From NCBI GenBank assembly GCA_015345905.1, contig JADDTR010000003.1, positions 992,001 through 1,056,000 on the forward strand: a stretch of 64,000 bases of DNA, read 5' to 3'. The translations under genes and the position numbers were made by a program. This DNA is from Aotearoamyces nothofagi. Its lineage: Eukaryota; Ascomycota; Leotiomycetes; Leotiales; Tympanidaceae. Shown here one piece after another: positions 1-11,458 of the stretch; the stretch's first letter is position 1; each line of letters opens with the position of its first letter. Below the pieces are notes generated by a model. The model was not told where the DNA came from. It saw nothing but the letters and a program-made list of their open reading frames with translations, and ran no database searches.

Positions 1-1263
1 CCTGGAAGCCAGCCGCTACTAGATCTCCAGAGCCAGTGGCCGCAGGTAACGTACTTGGCAACAATCTTATCAAGGAGTCCAAGTCTGCAGTAGGGCCAGT
101 AAAATATGTAGTCCCATTACGGAGATCATCAATTCGGACGGCTCGAAAGGTTTCGAATACTCGATCATAGGTGAATATCCAGTTCAACGCATAGTCCAAT
201 GAACTTGGTAGTAATACTGCATGACTACAGTCACGACTGCTGTTAGGAAATAATATTGAGGTAGCCCATAATTGACTAATGGTATCATCTGGAGAGTGGT
301 CCCCAGGGTTGAAATATGGAGCCGTAAGAATAACGGTGCTTGGATTTTTCGAATGTAAAGTTGTTCCAAGGAGCTGCGTCCCATCCTGAGAGAATGACAG
401 TGAGTCGGCAGCATCACACTTTACGCCCCTTCTATCTGTAGGCAGAGCCGATGCTGCAAGTGAATACACTTCAACTCCGCCATCATATGCTGCTGCCAAC
501 ACAGATCCTTCCGGGGATAGAGCGATAGTTCGAGGAGGATGGTCGAGCGCAAGGGCTCGGATATGCTTTGGATGTCCTCCGGCAAGATCGTATAGGTCGA
601 CTTGATGGCCGGTGGATAGAACAGCCAGTAAGGATCCATCGTCGAGGATGGTTACAGATGCTGGTCGCCGCAATATCTTAAGCTCTCTCTTGACCGCTAT
701 GTCTGACTCCACCACATGTATAACATATATTCTCGAAGTACTATAGGCCAAGACATAGTGACCATTCGGGGAGAATGAGAAATGAAACGCCTCACCTCCC
801 GGGAAGGCTGCTGAAGAGCTTATGGAAGTTGAAACTAGTTTGATGATGGTCTCATGAGGCCTTGAATATGCCTCGAATAGATTGCGCTTGGCCTCCTGAG
901 CGAGAGCCTTGCGTAGCTTAGGTAGCTGGTCCTCAGTCACAGTCCCCCCAGTAGTATGGTGGCTGGCTGAATATGGTCGGCATCGAGAGAGATGGTATCC
1001 ATATAGATACGCTTGCTGTGATACTCGTCGCCAGTTTCGATTTAGAAGAACAAGTGAGGCAAAACAATTCGGATCGCAGGTCCGAAGGATGCTAGAGAAA
1101 GTCAGCTCAACATGATTCGGTCGTGGAAGTACACTTGCGGGACTTACAGCGCAATGATTTCATCAGGAAGCCTCCCAAATGAAGATGGCAATGTCAAAGG
1201 CCTTTGCTTGCACACTTTGCCATCATGAACAACCCCACCTGAAGGTTGGGTGGAGACCTCCAT
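1..1263 (-). CDS. F-box-like / beta-propeller protein (3' end beyond window)
   Basis: Partial gene entering from the left edge. Exon 1 is 1148-1263 and exon 2 runs from 1091 to the edge, with a 56-nt GT-AG intron at 1092-1147. The start at 1263 is the first Met upstream of the intron in the joined frame. The visible 402 residues begin with an F-box-like stretch (LPDEIIALILRTCDPNCFA, about residues 32-50), followed by a propeller-like region with WD-type blades such as FSFSPNGHYVLAYS and IALSPEGSVLAAAYDGGV. F-box proteins usually present substrates to SCF ubiquitin ligases; here that role is inference. No GH..WD dipeptides are sharp, so the propeller call is from blade spacing. The reading frame is open to position 1, so the C-terminus is missing only because of the window edge. 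Confidence 0.6.
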
Positions 1264-2066
1264 TTCTTATCGTACCGGTTTAGCACATCAGCGCTTAGTT
1301 GAATCAGGAAAGAAACTAGGCAGTTGCCATTATTCTGGTAGACGTATTGATGTATGCAGAAATGAAATATCTAGTAACATCAATACTGAGTATAGATGTT
1401 TAAGATAAGGTACTACCGGCCGTCCGGTTTGCGTTTGCGTTGACGCGTATAGGTACGTATGCACGAGTCGGGCGGGACAGTTGTGTGGAGAAGCGAATAG
1501 GGTGGATATGGGTATCAAAGGTCTGGCTGTCTCCTTGGAGCTCCAACCTATGTCTATGTGCAGCTTGAGCTCATAGCTAGTATGTGAGATGAATGGACCC
1601 AACAAGATCCGTTCTTCCTTTCGACTGTCCAGAGCTCACAGCATAAATGCATGCATGTCTGAATGCTGGCCGTTTTAAAAATGGATTACGGCGGGAGTGA
1701 CGGTAAGCTCGCTTGCCAGGTGCTCGCTATCTAAGAGTGCAGCTACGTACGTACAATGTGCTCTTCGCCCCAATCTGATATTCGAGTAGAAATTACGTTG
1801 CGGAGAAACGTCTTTGTCGTCGTTATAAAACTAATCAATTTTCTAAGGGGGGAAGACTTACAGCCACTGAAAGGACTTTATGGAAGGTTAGGACTAGATT
1901 TACCTTGCTTCATTCAGGATCCTGGGTGTGATAAAAACATCACGTGTAGATTGGCGCTTTGTCAGAAATTCCCACCAGCCATGCGTGCCACGCTAATTTC
2001 GGCAAAACTCATTGCCAAATTAACCTCTTCTCTTCTACGACATCACAGCTACAACCTTTCCTAACA
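1264..2066. other. Intergenic region between divergent genes
   Basis: About 800 bases between the F-box-like gene (leftward) and the coiled-coil protein (rightward), so it should hold both promoters. I see no convincing gene. The reading frames at 1330-1605 (-) and 1756-2064 (+) show no recognisable motif, and the second stops just before the real start of the next gene. Confidence 0.5.
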
Positions 2067-3762
2067 ATGAGCCAGTTTGGCGACACTGATTTCGATCAGT
2101 TGATGAAAACGCTGACCGAGAACTTCAATGTTCTTGCAGATGAGGTCCAGTCATTGAGTGACAGGAAGACTGTCCTAGAACACAAGCTCCGATTCGCCCA
2201 CGAACAGGTACGTTGCAAGACATCTCAACAGCTTCTCCTTTGTAGTCACTCGTATGATGAGAAACATTAGCTCTAGATCTGGAGCCACTTAATGTGGCGG
2301 CGACCGACAACAACCATGTATCCTGACTTGACATATTCTTCAATTTTTATCTATCATCTCTGCTCTGAATATGTCTTACTGATACAGTATACAGTACCAA
2401 TATCTGGCGGACAAATACGCGCCGGCAGATACAGAGATAGCAGACACCTTAGCAAAACTTCAGCTACCTCCTGACTTGCAAGTATCGACACCTGTCTCGA
2501 CGACCTTCGTTCCTCTTCCATCTCGGAGGCCTGTTTCGAAGCAACAGACTGCAGAAGCTATCCGAGACGGTCGGCGTGCATCTCAAAAGATAGCTACTTT
2601 GAGAGGTTGGGGTAACTCATCATCAGTTGGCAGTCGTAGTGGTATTTCCGGAACTACGAGTAGTTATATGAGAAACTCTCAACGGGCTACCTCATCAACA
2701 ACCTTACTCGAACAAGACTTCACAATTGCCGGCAAGAAGAGTAAATTGTTATGTCCGTTTGCGCCAATGACGACTATACAGAGTGCATCAACTACTCAAG
2801 GGAGCATCGGTCTCTCCAAGTCTGATCAACGTAGTGCGAGAGACCAGACTCCACACCAGTCAGCTGATCCAATATGTGCAGCGATGTACGCTGAAACGCA
2901 TGCATCACCGTCTACATCTGTGACTGGGTCGGCAACGAAATGTCCTATACGATTCCTTGATCAACATTCCCCGGAGGAGGTTGCCGCATACTTCGAGACT
3001 CACAAGCATGAAATCCCACGAAGCCATGAAATTTGTGTGAAACGATATCAACGTAGCGAGGATGATATCCGGAAGCTAGATGCTAAATACGGAAGTCTAG
3101 TTACCATGTTACAAGGCTTAGGCCAGAAACATCAGCCCATGCTACCGGCAGAAGGAGATCAAGAGCAAGAGCCTCACAGAAAACCAAATGAACGCGTGGA
3201 AAACTGGGCTAAAACTATCAGTGGGGACGGCATTGACCAGGCAGATGCGTCTGCTGAGCCAGTAGACGATGAGGATGACCGCCAAGGTCGTTTTGATCGG
3301 CCGCTGAAAGAAGTCAGACTTGGTGAGTCCCCAAGTCGACCTTGGGGAATAACAGTCCCATATGTCGAGCAACCTGCTCCACAGTACACAGAAATGGAGA
3401 CACCCGTATCATCAGTGCCTGCCGCCCCGGCTGTCAGCACTACGGCTCAAAAGCCGGCGGCGGGGAAGTGCCCATTCGGACACGACCAGAAGCCTAAAGA
3501 ACAAATGCCTCAACAGTGCTCATTTGGGAGTGGTCAAAAACCTAAGAAGGAGCAAATGCCTCAGCTACAAGAGGAGAAACAGATACAAGAACAATCCCCA
3601 CAGCCAGCCTTCTTACAACAATCTGACTTAGCTAAGATGGCAGCAATTGGTGGGCCGCAGATGGTATTTACGGGGCCGGTGTTTATTGGATACCCTATTG
3701 AGCAGGCTATGGCCTTGATGCAGCAATGGCAAGCTGGTGCAGCTACGAATATGAAACAGTGA
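2067..3762 (+). CDS. Conserved fungal protein, coiled-coil N-terminus
   Basis: Two exons, 2067-2207 and 2395-3762, joined in phase 0 (47 codons in exon 1); 502 residues. Residues 1-47 have an alternating heptad-like pattern (FDQLMKTLTENFNVLADEVQ) suggesting a short coiled coil. The middle is low complexity. Residues about 180-245 form a compact conserved-looking block containing CPIRFLDQHSPEEVAAYFE and a run of basic/aromatic residues ending QGLGQKH. Two downstream short motifs of the form KCPFGHDQKP / QCSFGSGQKPK look like an internal duplication, and together with CPF and CPIRF give repeated Cys-Pro/Ser-x-Phe signatures. The C-terminus is hydrophobic (ending MALMQQWQAGAATNM). I recall similar blocks in uncharacterised ascomycete proteins but know no function. 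It converges on the Tvp38 gene with a 360-base gap. Confidence 0.75.
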
Positions 3763-4122
3763 TTGAGAACATTGCCTTTCTTTAGTGTTAATTTAGCGAT
3801 CTGTCGTTCTTCTATGAGGTGGTGGGAACGGTGTTTGGGCTGGCGTATTGGGTTTGAAATGATACACCTGTACACAATGATTTTATACGAGTCGACCTTA
3901 GGTCGTTATGATTCAATGACCAATACAATTTGAGTTCTCTCTTGCCCCTGGTTTGTCCAGCAGACATGTGTTATGCACCATTGTAGTAGCAAACCATCTT
4001 GCTTTTTAGACCAGTACTTTGAACATATTCACATAATGTACATTCATATAGCTCTAATGGTTGCCAGCGCCGAACGCCTATCACAGATCCAGAACTCCCT
4101 ATGCCACCTTAAGGCCCTCTAT
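3763..4122. other. Convergent 3' spacer
   Basis: 360 bases between two genes that end toward each other. It presumably holds both 3' UTRs. No structured element seen. Confidence 0.5.
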
Positions 4123-5274
4123 TCAATTCTTCAACCCCAGGGCGCGTGCCTCCTCAGCGATCTTGTTCTTGCTACCGGTTATAGGAAAGCTCTCCTCGTC
4201 GGTAAAATCGTCTCTATATCGCTCGTCGTTCCCGTCGTTATCCCAAAGACTAATGTCATCATCTGCCATCCCTACCACATCTGTGATTCCAGCCTCCTCT
4301 TCATCGCCGTCGTGGAAGTAATCATCCTCATCTCTTCCAGCACCAGCAGCGCCTGCCAGGGCTTGGCTCTCTTCCAAGTCCAGCTGCTTAGATCTCGCAA
4401 GGGTACGGGTGTAGATGACATATCCTCCGACAACACCTATGATCCCGGTAGCTATTATGGAAAACCAGTTCACCAGTTTTGTCGCTGTGTCCATCTTCCC
4501 ATCGTTTTCAGCCAGGGCGGCCATGCGACTGCCGATAAAGACTGGAATTGCAAGTTTCGGGGTAGACAGGGCAGTCGCCAGTGTGAACATAGCCAGACTG
4601 AGCGTCGGGAATGTGGATAATGCACCATTGCTTATTGAATAGGGCAGCGGACATAATCGAAGCATTATCAAAATCTTCAATCCGTCATGCTTGAGGACCA
4701 GACCAAAAGCATTGAAGCGCTTGTCCTCGCCAACAAGGTTGTGTACGTATTTCGACAGAATGGTGCGGCAGACGATAAAGGAGACAACAGAACCGCAGAC
4801 ATTGGCACTAGCAGCGATGAACCAGCCGTTCATGCCGTAGACAAAGCCTGCGATAGTAGTTGAGGTTGCATAGCCTATAACGGGAGGGAAGGCAGTTACG
4901 AATATGACAAGCCAGAGGATGACCCAAGCACCAGGAGTATCATGCCATTTCTTGGATGCAGGCCCAAGCCAGTCGAAGACTCGGTGGGAGAATACTGCGA
5001 AGAGGATCATAATGGTGTTCAGCATGATGAAGAAGGCAACGGCGAAGATCCGTTGGAGGAGACTCATTTTCTCCCATGCTGACACTACCCTACTTTGCGT
5101 AGCTAAGGCCGTGGTTATAAGGCGGTCCTTGTAAGTGCGCCAGTTTCTGTTGCCTCGTTGCCTGCTTGAGAAGGACAGATGGCGGGCGAAGGGTCGAATA
5201 GGTGTCTCTTCGCCCATGGGAGAGCTGACGGGCGAGCTCAGTGCTCTGGCCGTTGAGCTATAGTCTGTAGGCAT
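4123..5274 (-). CDS. TVP38: Tvp38/TMEM64 family (VTT domain) membrane protein
   Basis: Single exon, 383 residues, close to the usual size of fungal Tvp38. The N-terminal 70 residues are hydrophilic. Hydrophobic segments lie at about 75-97, 116-133, 150-170, 200-245 and near 275-295. The family-typical stretch LRLCPLPYSISNGALS (about 205-220) sits in the re-entrant/VTT core. The C-terminal 80 residues are acidic and cytosolic-looking (DEDDYFHDGDEEE). Yeast Tvp38 is a Golgi vesicle protein, and the wider VTT/DedA family includes lipid scramblases such as TMEM41B/VMP1, so a role in Golgi or ER lipid handling is inferred from family membership. The start at 5274 is the first Met of the frame and gives a normal N-terminus. 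Confidence 0.88.
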   Translation of the reverse strand: MPTDYSSTARALSSPVSSPMGEETPIRPFARHLSFSSRQRGNRNWRTYKDRLITTALATQSRVVSAWEKMSLLQRIFAVAFFIMLNTIMILFAVFSHRVFDWLGPASKKWHDTPGAWVILWLVIFVTAFPPVIGYATSTTIAGFVYGMNGWFIAASANVCGSVVSFIVCRTILSKYVHNLVGEDKRFNAFGLVLKHDGLKILIMLRLCPLPYSISNGALSTFPTLSLAMFTLATALSTPKLAIPVFIGSRMAALAENDGKMDTATKLVNWFSIIATGIIGVVGGYVIYTRTLARSKQLDLEESQALAGAAGAGRDEDDYFHDGDEEEAGITDVVGMADDDISLWDNDGNDERYRDDFTDEESFPITGSKNKIAEEARALGLKN

Positions 5275-6653
5275 GATGCCGTTTCTGAGGTATTCTGGCG
5301 GTATTTTGTAGCTACCTTTGGCAGTTCATCGACGCTGGTAAAAGGCCAGAAACTCAATTGTCGTTGGAGGAGTTGACCGGATCCGCAGGTGTAGGTAGGC
5401 TGTGCAGACGAGAAACTAGGAGCAAGATGACGTGTCTGCTAGGAATGGATCGGGCAAATATAATCTATGTACGGGGAAAAGAAGCTATGATACAAGACAC
5501 AAAAGCAGAGTAAGTCGTCGAAAAGGATTAGATGGCCGTTTCCGTCATGTTGCGACAAGGCTGATTATGGTTCTGGGGGGGTGAAGAAACAGTTGCAAAT
5601 CCATGCCGATCCGACACGCCCGAGCATCATCGCAATAATTTGGCGAGTTTACGTACTTCCGCTCTATAAGGTTTATCTCCGGCTCAACGTTGATGCCAGG
5701 GGAAAGTAAAAGAGCAAAAGGAGGGGAAAAGAAAAGAAAAGGCTGGATGAGCAGGGGGTTGATATCACAGTAGACAGATATACGACATATACAATAGTTT
5801 TTAGAGCGCGACGGCCGCTGATAGCGAGACGATCTCGTGTCAAGCAAGACCTCCAAGCCAGGGCAGGGCGCTGATATCAAGGCTGACGACGATTGTATCA
5901 TGCCTGGCCTGCCATCGCGGCAGAGAGACCGAGTTTGCTGGGACTGCCGCACTCGGGCGGGAGTGCGCCGTCTGAGGAGCAGAAGGGAGACGGTACAATT
6001 GTACAGACAGTATTGTACATACAGTAGGGCTACAGTGAGGAATCGTCGCAGTGGGAGGTCTGCTTTCTTGCCCGGCGTCGGTCGCGCCCGTATAAACAAG
6101 CAGTGCTGCCGGGCGCAAGCTGCACTGGCTCTGCGCTGAAGCCGGCTCCTGGATCACTGGCAGTAACCATTGATACCGGCCATCGCATCGTCGTATCAGT
6201 CCCCGTCGTTTCGCCCTCTGTGTCCTTCGCGGCCAATCACTGATTCCTCGGCCTTGCCTTGCACCACCGTAGCGGATAGCAGCAGCAGCTCTGCGGCTGT
6301 CGACACTACCTGAGGCCGTCTCGTAACTCCGACCACTATCGGCCACCTCTACGGCCCTCACTCCACCTCCTCCCCCAACTTCACCTCACCCCGCGAGCAA
6401 CTGTCATCTCCATGGTCCTCCCAGCTTCCAGGACGACAATGTGACAGCACTGGTGCTTTCATTGTCGCCTTGCAGTTGCCTCTGCGCGATCAATTCCCAG
6501 GGCTGCTCCTTCCCGCGCCCACCGCCAACCGTCACCCGCCTCACTTCGCCATTCCCTTCTGCCTTGTTTATTTTCCTTTGCTGTTTAACTGCTTCATCTC
6601 TACTCTGGCCCGCATACACATCTCCATCCGCTTCAATCTCCCAACGCTCCAAA
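5275..6653. other. Intergenic region, divergent promoters
   Basis: About 1.4 kb between Tvp38 (leftward) and the CUE-CCCH-SMR gene (rightward). The last 300 bases before 6654 are pyrimidine-rich, as in fungal 5' UTRs. Overlapping frames on both strands (5545-6361) have no recognisable protein signature. Confidence 0.5.
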
Positions 6654-8983
6654 ATGGTGTCCGACAATACCTACGAGCTGTGCCTCCCTATCCTTGAGGA
6701 CGCGACAATTGAGGACGAAGACAAGACGGATAAGCTCGAGGAGCTTCTAAAGAAGGAGACGACTCTTGCGGGAAACTCTCTTGAGAATGCTATCCTAGAC
6801 GTGCTTTGGCGCTATCGGGAGGGGCCTTCATCAACGTCACCTCCGCCTTTACGACACACCGTTCTGCGAAGACCGTCGCCCGCACCTTGGCAGATTCCTA
6901 GAGGCGGCACACCAGTGTCGTCCTCGCCGCGTTTAGGAGTCAGCCCTCTCGCTCCGCCGGGATTTGTCCCTCAATCGTTGAACAGAACGATTTCCTCGAC
7001 TGCATCTCCATTTACTTCTCCCCGCCCGTCTCCTCGACTAGCGTTTTCGAGTCCTGCCATACCACATAGCCCGAGCCTGAACGCATATGAGTTTCCGACA
7101 GACACAAGCCCAACGCAAGATAATTATGGTGACTATGGTAGCGATAATGTTGACTGGATCGTAAACGATGATGCGGCGAGCATCACATCGTCTGCCGGCG
7201 GTGGCCAGAGCGGGCTCAATGCTGCTGCCGCCGAGTATATACAGCCTCAGCAATCTGACATGAGCCCATACGATATGTTGCGATCTATTCTCGGACCTGC
7301 AAAGTCAGACGAGGAAATCGAGGCGGCACTTGCCATGCATGGATATGATTTAAGTGCAACCATTATGGCATTTATGGATGGTCAGAATGGGGAGGATTCC
7401 TCAGTACAGGCTCAAGTCAGTGATGCCAAGAACGCGATTCTAATTGGTAAATCTATGACTCCGGACGTTCCAAGGCCCGTCACTCCAGCTGGACAACAAA
7501 AGAGCGGTGTTGTTTGCAGGTTTTGGCTCTCTACCGGATCTTGCCTTCGTGCAGATTGTAGATTCAGCCATGACCTCAGCAACCATATCTGCAAGTAAGA
7601 GTGATTCTGACCTTCCTAGACTTTCAAGATACTGACGAGAAGTAGATATTGGGTCATGGGCAACTGCCTTGCCGGGGATACTTGCATCTTTTCCCATGAT
7701 CCTTCTCATTTTATGAATCGTCTTGCTCTAGACGAGAGCAGCACACCTCCTCTCCAGCACGTCCAGCCAAACTTCCAATTTCAAGACTACAATAGTTTTC
7801 CATCCTTACAACCTACTACACCAGATCAGTGGGCCAGCTCATACCAAAATACTACAAATTCATATAATAATTACCCCCAAATGGGCTTCACGCCTCCATC
7901 GGGCTTTAAGGGTCTCCAAGGCTACGCGAGCGATGGCTCGAGCCAAAGATCTCGGCCAGCGAGCCGTCATCAGACAAGAGAATCTACTCCTGCCGCGCCG
8001 GCTTTGGACGATACCGAAGCTTTCCCATCTCTAGGTGCTGTATCTGCAAAGGGAGGGAAGAAACACCATGGCAAGAGAGGTGGGCACGGTCATAATCACA
8101 AGGACAGTCTGCCAACACCAAGTTCTCTAGCCGAAGTAGTAAAGATGCCCCCTTCTCCTATTCCTAGCATAGTCCGTCAAGATATGAAGAAAATAGGACG
8201 GAATGGTAGCTCCACAAGCATCCGAAACGGAGAAAACAGTGTCGCTGCACAAGCCATCCCAAGTCCACAACATGTGCCTTGGCTCGAGACTGGCGACAAA
8301 GCCAACAAGGCATACCTCAAGGCTAGGCAAGATGCTATAAAGCATGGCGGCTTGAGAAACAAATTCCTTCAGAGGTAGGTTCTTGTCTACATTATGTATA
8401 TATGGTCATTAATATCAGCAGTGCTGCACAAGCTTGGAACCGTAATGACGCCCGTGCTGCCAAAGCATTAAGTCTTCGTGGCCAGAGCGAAAATGACCTG
8501 ATGCGAAAAGCGCACCGGGAAGCAGCTCGTGAACTCTATGAACAACGCAATAAGGAAAGCTCTGCAACTAGCGAAATATATGTTGATCTCCATGGTCTTC
8601 ACCCAGAGGAAGCAGTTGAGTATCTGGAGCGCGTGCTTCTCGAGCATAATAACTCGGTGAAGCCCATCTACGCTATTACGGGCACTGGCCACCACTCTAA
8701 GAATGGCAAAGACAAGGTCGGAAAAGCTATAAGAAACTTTCTCAATGAGTGGAGATATGCGTATCGCGAATTCTCTGTTCCTGGAGACCGCAACAACGTC
8801 GGTGGTATCCTCGGTATCGATGCGAGAAGTTGGGATAAGACGCTCAACAGAGAAGGAGTTCCAGGTGCAGAGCCCGATGAGCCAGAAGATATCCTTAGTC
8901 AAGGCCATGAGATTGGTGATGGCAAGGTGAGGATGTTGGTAAGGGACCCACCTAAAGGCCCTGCCGGTGGGAGAGGACGATGA
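6654..8983 (+). CDS. CUE, CCCH zinc finger and SMR domain protein (Cue2-like)
   Basis: Three exons, 6654-7594, 7646-8374 and 8419-8983; 744 residues. The start at 6654 follows AAA and opens the conserved-looking N-terminus (MVSDNTYELCLPILED); the frame is open further upstream but that part is pyrimidine-rich leader. A CUE-type ubiquitin-binding motif lies near residues 203-245 (PYDMLRSILGPAKSDEEIEA). Two CCCH zinc fingers follow (CRFWLSTGSCLRADCRFSH and CKYWVMGNCLAGDTCIFSH); intron 1 cuts through the second. The C-terminal SMR domain shows VDLHGLHPEEAVEYLE and TGTGHHSKNGKDKVGKA, the family's DLHG and G-x-G-x-H-S signatures. In yeast Cue2 the SMR domain is the endonuclease that cleaves mRNA at collided ribosomes; the shared CUE and SMR suggest the same job here, with added zinc fingers that could bind RNA. 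Confidence 0.88.
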
Positions 8984-9716
8984 CATTAGGTAGTTAGAGA
9001 GATCAAGAATAAATCAGTAAAATTAACAACTCTTACATGTACTGCGTGATCGGAGATATTGAGTTGAACAAAGGTAGTCACATGCGTATTTTACTCATGA
9101 TTTTCCTTATGAAGTATATCCTAGCTATCGTCATAGCTATGATCTATCTTAAACAAAGAAAGGGGCTCCCGTGCCTAGCAGGCCTTTCTACAATCCGAAC
9201 AGCGCACTGCTGTTCCACAGGCTATTAAATTTATTTAATTTCTAATCAAAACATATATATAATCGAGGGTGGTTTGTCAGCCTCATTATCAATCTTCAGA
9301 ACCCAAACCCAGCATTCAGGTGATATATGCACTTTTAACATACCTACACGCAACCTGAACCGGCAGTTTGGCGCCGATGGGATGGGATGGGATGAGATGC
9401 CCCATAAAGCGTGTTTCGTTTCGAAAACGATGCCAAAGCTGGTACCGAAGCGGGTCCAGCGGCAGCCAAAAACCGCACCACCCAAAACGGGAATCCTTAC
9501 AAATCAACAATATGGCGAGCGCGGTGGGAGGGTAATGGCGCTGGATGTGCGTATATAAAGGTTGTGCGGCTTCTTGTCTGGTGTTTATTTATTTACTCCA
9601 GCTGCTGTTTCCTAGCTACCGTTTTCTTTTTATATGTCTACAAGAAGTTGCTAGATCTCTTGGTTTGCTATCGCAGAGTCTATCGAGCCCTATTCTCAAG
9701 TCACGCATCTTTCATC
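8984..9716. other. Intergenic region before the OYE gene
   Basis: About 730 bases. It holds the 3' flank of the SMR gene, an AT-rich middle (9230-9265) and the promoter of the Old Yellow Enzyme gene, including a TATA box. The frame upstream of 9717 is open back to 9411 but crosses the TATA box, so it is not coding. Confidence 0.5.
9552..9559 (+). promoter_or_regulatory. TATA box
   Basis: TATATAAA 158 bases upstream of the chosen OYE start. It lies inside the upstream in-frame extension, which argues that translation starts at 9717 and not earlier. Confidence 0.55.
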
Positions 9717-11003
9717 ATGTCTGTGCCGGTCAACACGCCTGCGCCGAATACCCCATACTTCACGCCCCGGCAGGCTGTTCCTGTCGGGACGGCCCTCGAG
9801 GATGGCGCGCCGGTCCTCTTCCAGCCGCTCAAGATCCGCGGCCTGACGTTCCAGAACCGCATCTGGGTCGCGCCCATGTGCATGTATTCTGCCAAGGACG
9901 GCATCGTGGCCGACTTCCACCTGGTCCACCTTTCTGCGTTTGCCTTCCGCGGCGCCTCCTTGACGATCATGGAGGCGACGGCCGTGCAGCCCAACGGCCG
10001 CATCACGCCCGAATGTCCCGGTCTCTGGGACGATGCGCAGATTCCTGGCATCAGGCGGGTTGCCGACTTCGTGCACTCGCAGGGCCAGAAACTGGGTATC
10101 CAGCTCGCGCATGCGGGCAGAAAAGCCAGTACCGTCGCGCCGTGGCTGGTCCCAGAGCGGGGAGGCTCCATTGTAGCGACGGAAGATGTAGGTGGCTGGC
10201 CCAAAAACGTCAAGGGTCCGAGTGCTATCAAATGGGGAGAGGGATATTCAGAGCCGCAAGAGATGACGATCCAGGAAATCAAGGAGGCGGTTCAGGCTTT
10301 CAAGGACGCAGCTCGCCGGGCCGTCGAGGTAGGTATAGATGTCATTGAAATCCACGCCGCCCACGGCTACCTGATCAGCTCGTTCCTCTCGCCCATCAGC
10401 AACCAGCGAACCGACCGATACGGCGGCTCCTTCGAGAACCGCATCCGCATTCTCGTCGAGACGATCACGGCGATCCGGGAAGCCATCCCCACGGCCATGC
10501 CGCTGCTGGTTCGCGTCAGCGCTACGGAATGGATGGATGATTACCCCGGTGGCCAGTGGGACGTCGAGCAGACCATCGCGCTCGCGAAGCTGCTCCCGGG
10601 CCTCGGAGTAGACCTGCTGGACGTCAGCTCGGGAGCGAACAATGCCGCACAGAAGTTCCCCGTGCAAGATGACTTCCAGGTCAGCATTGCGGGCAGGATA
10701 AGGCAGGCGCTGCGCAAGGAGGGCGTCAAGGGGCTGCTGATCGGTGCCGTGGGTATGATTACCCAGGCGGAAGCCGCGAAGGAGATTGTGCAGGAGGAGA
10801 AGAAGGAGGACGGGACTCCGGAGGACACGGTCGAGATTGAGGATGAGAGGGGCGCGATCGCCAAGGCAGACCTGGTGTTGGTCGCCAGACAGTTTTTGAG
10901 AGAGCCGGAGTGGGTGCTCAGGGTTGCGCATACGCTGGGGGTCAAGGTCAGCTGGCCCAACCAGTACCACAGAGCGCTCTTTCCAAAGAATAGCAAGATC
11001 TGA
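9717..11003 (+). CDS. Old Yellow Enzyme family NADH:flavin oxidoreductase (YqjM class)
   Basis: Single exon, 428 residues, FMN-dependent ene-reductase type TIM barrel. The N-terminal strand has QPLKIRGLTFQNRIWVAPMCMYS, with the Cys of APMCMYS matching the redox-sensing Cys of the thermophilic-like (YqjM) class. QLAHAGRK (near residue 130) contacts flavin. IEIHAAHGYLISSFLSP carries the His-x-x-His pair that binds the substrate carbonyl, followed by the family signature SNQRTDRYGGSFENR. Near the C-terminus is ADLVLVARQFLREP, the phosphate-binding end of the barrel. The physiological substrate is unknown; such enzymes reduce activated C=C bonds and occur both in secondary metabolism and detoxification. 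Codon use is strongly G/C at third positions, unlike most neighbours, suggesting high expression. The start at 9717 is supported by the TATA box at 9552. Confidence 0.93.
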   Translation: MSVPVNTPAPNTPYFTPRQAVPVGTALEDGAPVLFQPLKIRGLTFQNRIWVAPMCMYSAKDGIVADFHLVHLSAFAFRGASLTIMEATAVQPNGRITPECPGLWDDAQIPGIRRVADFVHSQGQKLGIQLAHAGRKASTVAPWLVPERGGSIVATEDVGGWPKNVKGPSAIKWGEGYSEPQEMTIQEIKEAVQAFKDAARRAVEVGIDVIEIHAAHGYLISSFLSPISNQRTDRYGGSFENRIRILVETITAIREAIPTAMPLLVRVSATEWMDDYPGGQWDVEQTIALAKLLPGLGVDLLDVSSGANNAAQKFPVQDDFQVSIAGRIRQALRKEGVKGLLIGAVGMITQAEAAKEIVQEEKKEDGTPEDTVEIEDERGAIAKADLVLVARQFLREPEWVLRVAHTLGVKVSWPNQYHRALFPKNSKI

Positions 11004-11243
11004 TGATGAGAGAGGGAGACAGCTTGGTATTCGTAGATGTGTGTAGAAGGGACGTGATGATATGAGCAGCAATAGATACAGGACTACTAGATTCTCGAAT
11101 AGAGCAACGAAGATTTAAGATATAGCCACCAAGCAGAACACGAGCAGTCCTCTCGAGTCCCTACAATACCATCCACCTCCTTCCAAAGCAGAGAGAGCAC
11201 AGAGCCCGTCCCCGCCCCCGTCCCCCAAAGCTCCCAAATCACC

Positions 11244-11458
11244 TCACCTCGCCGCCTTGGGCGGATACGACTTGCCCTCCCTCTCGACCTTGGGCTCACA
11301 GGTGCAGCGTTCGGATTGCGGAACCTGGTCCAGCACGGCCGGGATATGCGCGCCGCAACCCACCCAGGAGGTTTTCCCTGTGGGGTATCAGTGGTGTGTG
11401 AGAGAGGGGGGGGGAGGAAGGACGCACTGCATATCGCGCACGTGGCTTTCATGCACAT
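11244..11458 (-). CDS. 54-residue cysteine-rich conserved fungal microprotein
   Basis: Two exons, 11428-11458 (31 nt) and 11244-11377, separated by a 50-nt intron with a GTGCGT donor and a CAG acceptor. The joined frame codes for 54 residues: MCMKATCAICRKTSWVGCGA begins the protein and it ends YPPKAAR. It has a CxxC knuckle (CAIC), then VGCGAHIPAV and a CTCEPKV pair, so six cysteines plus His could bind one zinc. I recall similar short proteins with a CAIC-K-T-W-WGCG-HI-V pattern in many ascomycetes, of unknown function. A frame without the intron gives an unrelated 123-residue peptide; the spliced version is preferred because it restores the motif and ends promptly. It converges with the OYE gene 240 bases away. 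No other member is visible in the window. Confidence 0.78.

Noticed and set aside
5545-6361. Overlapping open frames on both strands upstream of the CUE-CCCH-SMR gene
   Set aside because: Arg/Ser-rich chance frames in a GC-rich leader; no family match recognised.
9411-9716. In-frame N-terminal extension of the OYE gene
   Set aside because: It spans a TATA box and adds a hydrophobic, non-family N-terminus.
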